A stretch of DNA of 64,000 nt from Balaenoptera acutorostrata (taxonomy: Eukaryota > Chordata > Mammalia > Artiodactyla > Balaenopteridae): positions 2,542,001 to 2,606,000 of the forward strand of contig NC_080067.1 in the NCBI RefSeq assembly GCF_949987535.1, read 5' to 3'. Under the pieces are notes generated by a model. It was not told where the DNA came from, did no database searches, and saw only the letters and a program-made list of their open reading frames with translations. Shown in pieces: positions 60,456-64,000 of the stretch. The translations under genes were made by a program, and so were the position numbers. The first letter of the stretch is position 1; every line of letters starts with the position of its first letter.

Positions 60456-63400
60456 TGATGGCTAACCTGACTTGGAAATGTCTCGTTAAGGGTCTGGGAA
60501 TGATGTGCACAAAACCAGACGTGTCTCTGCTTGTGCCGCTGTGTATGCAGAATTGCTGAGCACTTTTCCTGGAGAAAGATAACTCAGGATGCCTCTCCCC
60601 TACTGAACACTCACACACACACCCACCCGTGGCTATTATTTGGGTGGTCTGGATCATGAGGCAGAACAAGTGACGAACTCCATGAAAGCAGGAATGAACG
60701 GTACCCAACCATAGCTTACAAACTCTTCTGTACTTTTTCCCCTGAAGAGTTTTACTCCTCCTCTTGCTCAAATGGCTTGCCCACATAATTTTAGAGGCTT
60801 TAGATATTCTTGGGAAGTGTCATCCAGCTAGTGAACCCATCAGACATTATTCAGTTTATGAATTCTTACGAGCACATAGGTCAAAACGTTACTGCCCTAA
60901 GTAACATTTTAAATGATTTTAATGTACTCCCATAAAAAGTTAGCTGCCAAGACTCAAATCTGTGGACTCCAGAATACAGGGACTATACAGAATCTTTTAA
61001 TATTACAACTAGTTTTAACGCACCAGTCTGGTTGGTATTACTGCGTGTGCACATGCCTGTGTGTGTATACGTATTACTTATTATATACATAATTATAAAA
61101 TGAAAAATACATATATAGTTTCATGGAATATTGTATTTGTTTCCTTCTCTAGGTATAGCAGTTAATTCTAATAAATTGTAATTTACTTCTTCTCACTTTT
61201 AGTTCCATAGAGATAAAAGAAAAAGCCAATAATTATTTTCCCCTCTGTTGTTTTATCTTCACAACAAAGTATCTTTGTACATAAGAGGAACAGAATGTAC
61301 CAATTTCTAATGTACTTCATAGCATAATATTTTGGACCAACTTAAAAATATGTTAACCAGGCTTACTGCATGAAAAGGGTAAGATCTTTAGCTAAATTAT
61401 CCTAGAATAAAAAGGCAAGTGAGTTGAAAGCACAGCAGTGCAAAACACCAACTCTATAGATATCCACATGTCTAGAGAGTATTTAAACTATTTCACTTTA
61501 TAAAACTCAATGGGGAATGTGATTTCTGGTGTTCTGGCTTATAGAATCACTTGGGAATGAATAATTCATAGGCTTTTTACCCAGTCTCAAGTGTAAATCA
61601 GTCAAATATAGCAACATGATGTTCATGCTGAATTTCTAAGTACTGAAAAACATTTAGATGGAAACTTCTTTTCAAGAGAGCAGGAGGAAGAATGTCACTT
61701 TCCCTCCGCTCACTGTGCTCAGGCATATTTGCACTACGTCGGCCTTTAAAAAAATCTATACAAAGAGATTTAATGACACACTAAACCAGTCAGGTTGCAG
61801 AAGTGAAGAAAAGAAAAGCAACAGAAAACTTTCTCACTGTTATGTTTTCTGTATTAACATACTGACGTGGAACTCAACAGAAAAAGCAATCTAATAACAA
61901 ACATTCCTTTGAGACATGCTCAGGGAGCAAAAGGACATCCACTTACTGTCCCGCCCATCCGATTGGTCCATATATGGCAGTAAAGGTACAACAGACGGAA
62001 ACAGGAAACAGACTGGCACATCTGTCGTATCTTATTAGCAGTTAATGGATATCGGACAAGAACACGCACATAAAGCTGAATCGTCTGGCCCAATCTCCGA
62101 AGCAATTACTCTTAATTAGGGGGTTCTGTTTATAGATTCAACTTAGTGTACCCTTATGTATCAAAGAGACGAAAGCAGCTGCACAAAGAGAAATGAGGCT
62201 CTTAAAGGAAAAGCATTCCAAGATGTTGGAGGATTTCGTTTTGGTGAAGTGAAACCATTTCTTTCCCTTCTCTGCCTGGCAGCGGGCGGCTTTCTCCTTT
62301 GTGAATGATTAAAGAAAAGGTAGGAAAAAATTTCCAAAGCTGGCTAGCTGTTAAAGGTATTCGTGTCATTTGCCTTAGGGAAATGTAAAGAAAACTGGTC
62401 AAAACAAAATAGTTGTGCAGAACAAAAATACTCCCTCAGACCGTAACTATAAACACTTCCGGGAGGTGCCGTCCTCCACCTTCAACCAAATCAATGCTTT
62501 AGAGATGCAGCACCTGCGTTTGGTGTTCGCCAAACTGGAAGCAGTGGGGCAAAACGGATGATGTGACCAGCTGTATCTCCAGAAGAGGGAAAACACAAAA
62601 TGGTTTTGCCAGGCCAGTCTAGTCACAAGAGATCCGAGTGTATTCACGGAGCCTCTGAGCCAATCGCCCACTGCCTGTAAATGGAAAAATATCATGTGGC
62701 TCAGTTCCCCACCCAGTACATACCACATACTGGCCTTTTCAACAAAAAGGAAATTCCTTTTGGGTAGTGGATGTTGCATTTGTACAGTCCTATTCCCATG
62801 TAAACAGTTCTATGGCTATCTTTCTTAGAGAGAGCCGTCACTGGGGTCCTGCCTCTGGTGTGACTCTTGAACTACTAGAAGGCTTGATTCTTTAAGCATT
62901 TCTGATTGGTTTTGCAACACACTGGTCTACTCGCTTGAAAGTCAGCGAAGTTCTTGCCTGTCTTGTGAAATTCTGTTTTAAAAGATCATTTTGAATGCAT
63001 AGTTAGTGCACTAATGTTTAACCTGTGACCATTCTCTCAAATGACCGTACTCTGTGCATACCTAAGACAGCTGGGCTGGATTTCTTCAGAGGGTAAAGGA
63101 GGGAACTTCTTACTTGTCTGGGGTTTACCACAATTCAGGATAGGCACGATTTCTTTGCATTTGCCTTCCTGAGTGTCCAGGAGTTTGTACATGAGCCCCT
63201 CCCCGACTAAGGCAAGAGAAACTAAAGGACTGGCCTTTTCCATTGTCTTCACACGCAGAGCACAGGCCGAATGGAGCCTCCCAGGCTCTGGCTCCCACGA
63301 AGGGCTCCAGGAGTCCGTGCTGGAAGACAGTGCTGCAAACATGGGCTGTTCTCCCCGGGGAGGCCTCTCTTCTTCCAGAAACCTGCTCCAGACGCTCTTC

Positions 63401-63540
63401 TGTCGGATGAACCCACCTCTGTTTTACTGTGTTATGCATTCAATTTTTCAGGTCTGAAATTTAAGATTCTTGGCGAATGGTTCTGATGTTCATGAATATG
63501 GGCAATGTTGTTAAAATTTCATTAAGTTTATAAACAGCAT
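60456..63540. other. Unassigned sequence
   Basis: About 3.1 kb without a recognised repeat or exon. Contains the CArG/CCAAT/GC-box cluster at 61950-61977 and a GC-richer patch (63230-63410). The overlapping open frames there show no domain. Confidence 0.4.
61950..61977 (-). promoter_or_regulatory. CArG + CCAAT + GC-box cluster (candidate)
   Basis: Minus strand: CCATATATGG (a perfect CC(A/T)6GG CArG box for SRF, 61968-61977), then CCAAT (61962-61966), then GGGCGGG (61950-61956). A GTAAGT follows at once (61942-61947). No CpG island or TATA box is present. Motif matching only. Confidence 0.35.
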
Positions 63541-64000
63541 TCTTTTTTTAATGTATGTATGTATGTACCTAATCTATCTATATTGTTTTAAATTGAAGTA
63601 TAGTTGATTTACAATGTTGTGTTAGTTTCAGGTGTACAACAAAGAATATACATACATATCTACATATGTGCATATATTCTTTTTCAGATTCTTTTCCCAT
63701 ATAGGTTATGACACGATATTGAATATGATTTCCTATGCTATACAGTAAGTCCTTGTTGTTTATCTATTTTATGTATGGTAGTGTGTATCTGTTAATCCCA
63801 AATTCCTAATTTATCCCAAACCCCCTTTCCCTTTGGTAACCATAAATTTGTTTTCTATGTCTGTGAGTCTATTTCTGTTTTGTAAATAATTTCACTGCAT
63901 CATTTTTTTAGATTTCACATATAAGTGATACCATATTGTATTTGTCTTTCTTTGTCTGACTTACTTTGCTTAGTATGATAATCTCTAGGCCCATCCATGT
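63541..64000 (-). mobile_element. L1 3' end, cut by window end
   Basis: Reverse-oriented 3'UTR beginning with a T-rich tail and (gtat)n at 63552-63566, then 'tgaagtatagttgatttaca' to 'atctctaggcccatccatgt'. It continues beyond the window. Confidence 0.93.

Noticed and set aside
1..64000. Novel multi-gene system, operon or defence island
   Set aside because: The window is a mammalian intron/upstream region dominated by known transposon families, with one recognisable exon. Nothing supports an undescribed multi-gene system.

Overview
The window looks like nuclear DNA from a cetacean, possibly a baleen whale. About a dozen SINEs of the CHR (tRNA-Glu-derived, Cetacea-Hippo-Ruminant) type are present, most in the long form ending with a 'gaagacccaacacagcc' tail. 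There are also artiodactyl-type L1 copies, and ancient MIR, L2, MER20/hAT and MaLR LTR relics. No BovB or Bov-tA/ART2A (ruminant) and no PRE-1 (pig) repeat was recognised. The species assignment is an inference from repeats, not a database result. There is no prokaryotic gene, CRISPR array, operon or plasmid-like element.

Only one coding exon is recognisable. On the minus strand, about 34308-34761, is the isoform-specific 5' coding exon of the retinoic acid receptor beta gene (RARB, beta-1/beta-3 type A region). It has an ATG at 34485, 59 codons plus one base of open frame, a GT-AAGT donor at 34307 and a strong pyrimidine-rich acceptor at 34762. Everything below 34308 is then RARB intron (the gene runs leftwards), and everything above 34761 is upstream intron or 5' flank. 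No other exon could be identified.

Layout. 1-2.8 kb: L2, MIR-like, a CHR SINE and a decayed LTR. 2.86-9.99 kb: a full-length but dead L1 on the minus strand, bounded by a target-site duplication (TSD) and containing two nested SINEs. 10-16 kb: mostly unique sequence with a hAT relic, four SINEs (three of them at 11.8-13.1 kb) and a truncated L1. 16-27 kb: mostly unassigned, with ancient L1/L2/MIR and a MaLR LTR split by an unidentified insert plus a SINE. 27.8-28.3 kb: an L1 with an internal inversion. 28.3-34.3 kb: unique sequence, one hAT element and one SINE. 34.3-34.8 kb: the RARB exon. 35-40 kb: MIR/L2, two tandem hAT elements and an old L1/HAL1-like relic. 40.4-40.9 kb: a solitary LTR. 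43.7-45.9 kb: a second L1 with a 5' inversion (twin-priming signature) and matching TSD. 47.5-54.6 kb: a dense nest of L1s, LTRs and SINEs. 54.6-64 kb: mostly unassigned, with L2-like relics, a short SINE and two L1 3' fragments. The last L1 runs off the window.

The sequence reads as an ordinary mammalian intron or intergenic landscape around one developmental regulator exon. No novel biological system is supported. The most informative observations are the RARB isoform exon with three apparent replacements, two hAT elements sharing one 8-bp target, two L1 inversions, and a compact CArG/CCAAT/GC-box cluster at 61.95 kb. TSDs were matched by eye. Repeat family names are from memory and should be confirmed with RepeatMasker.
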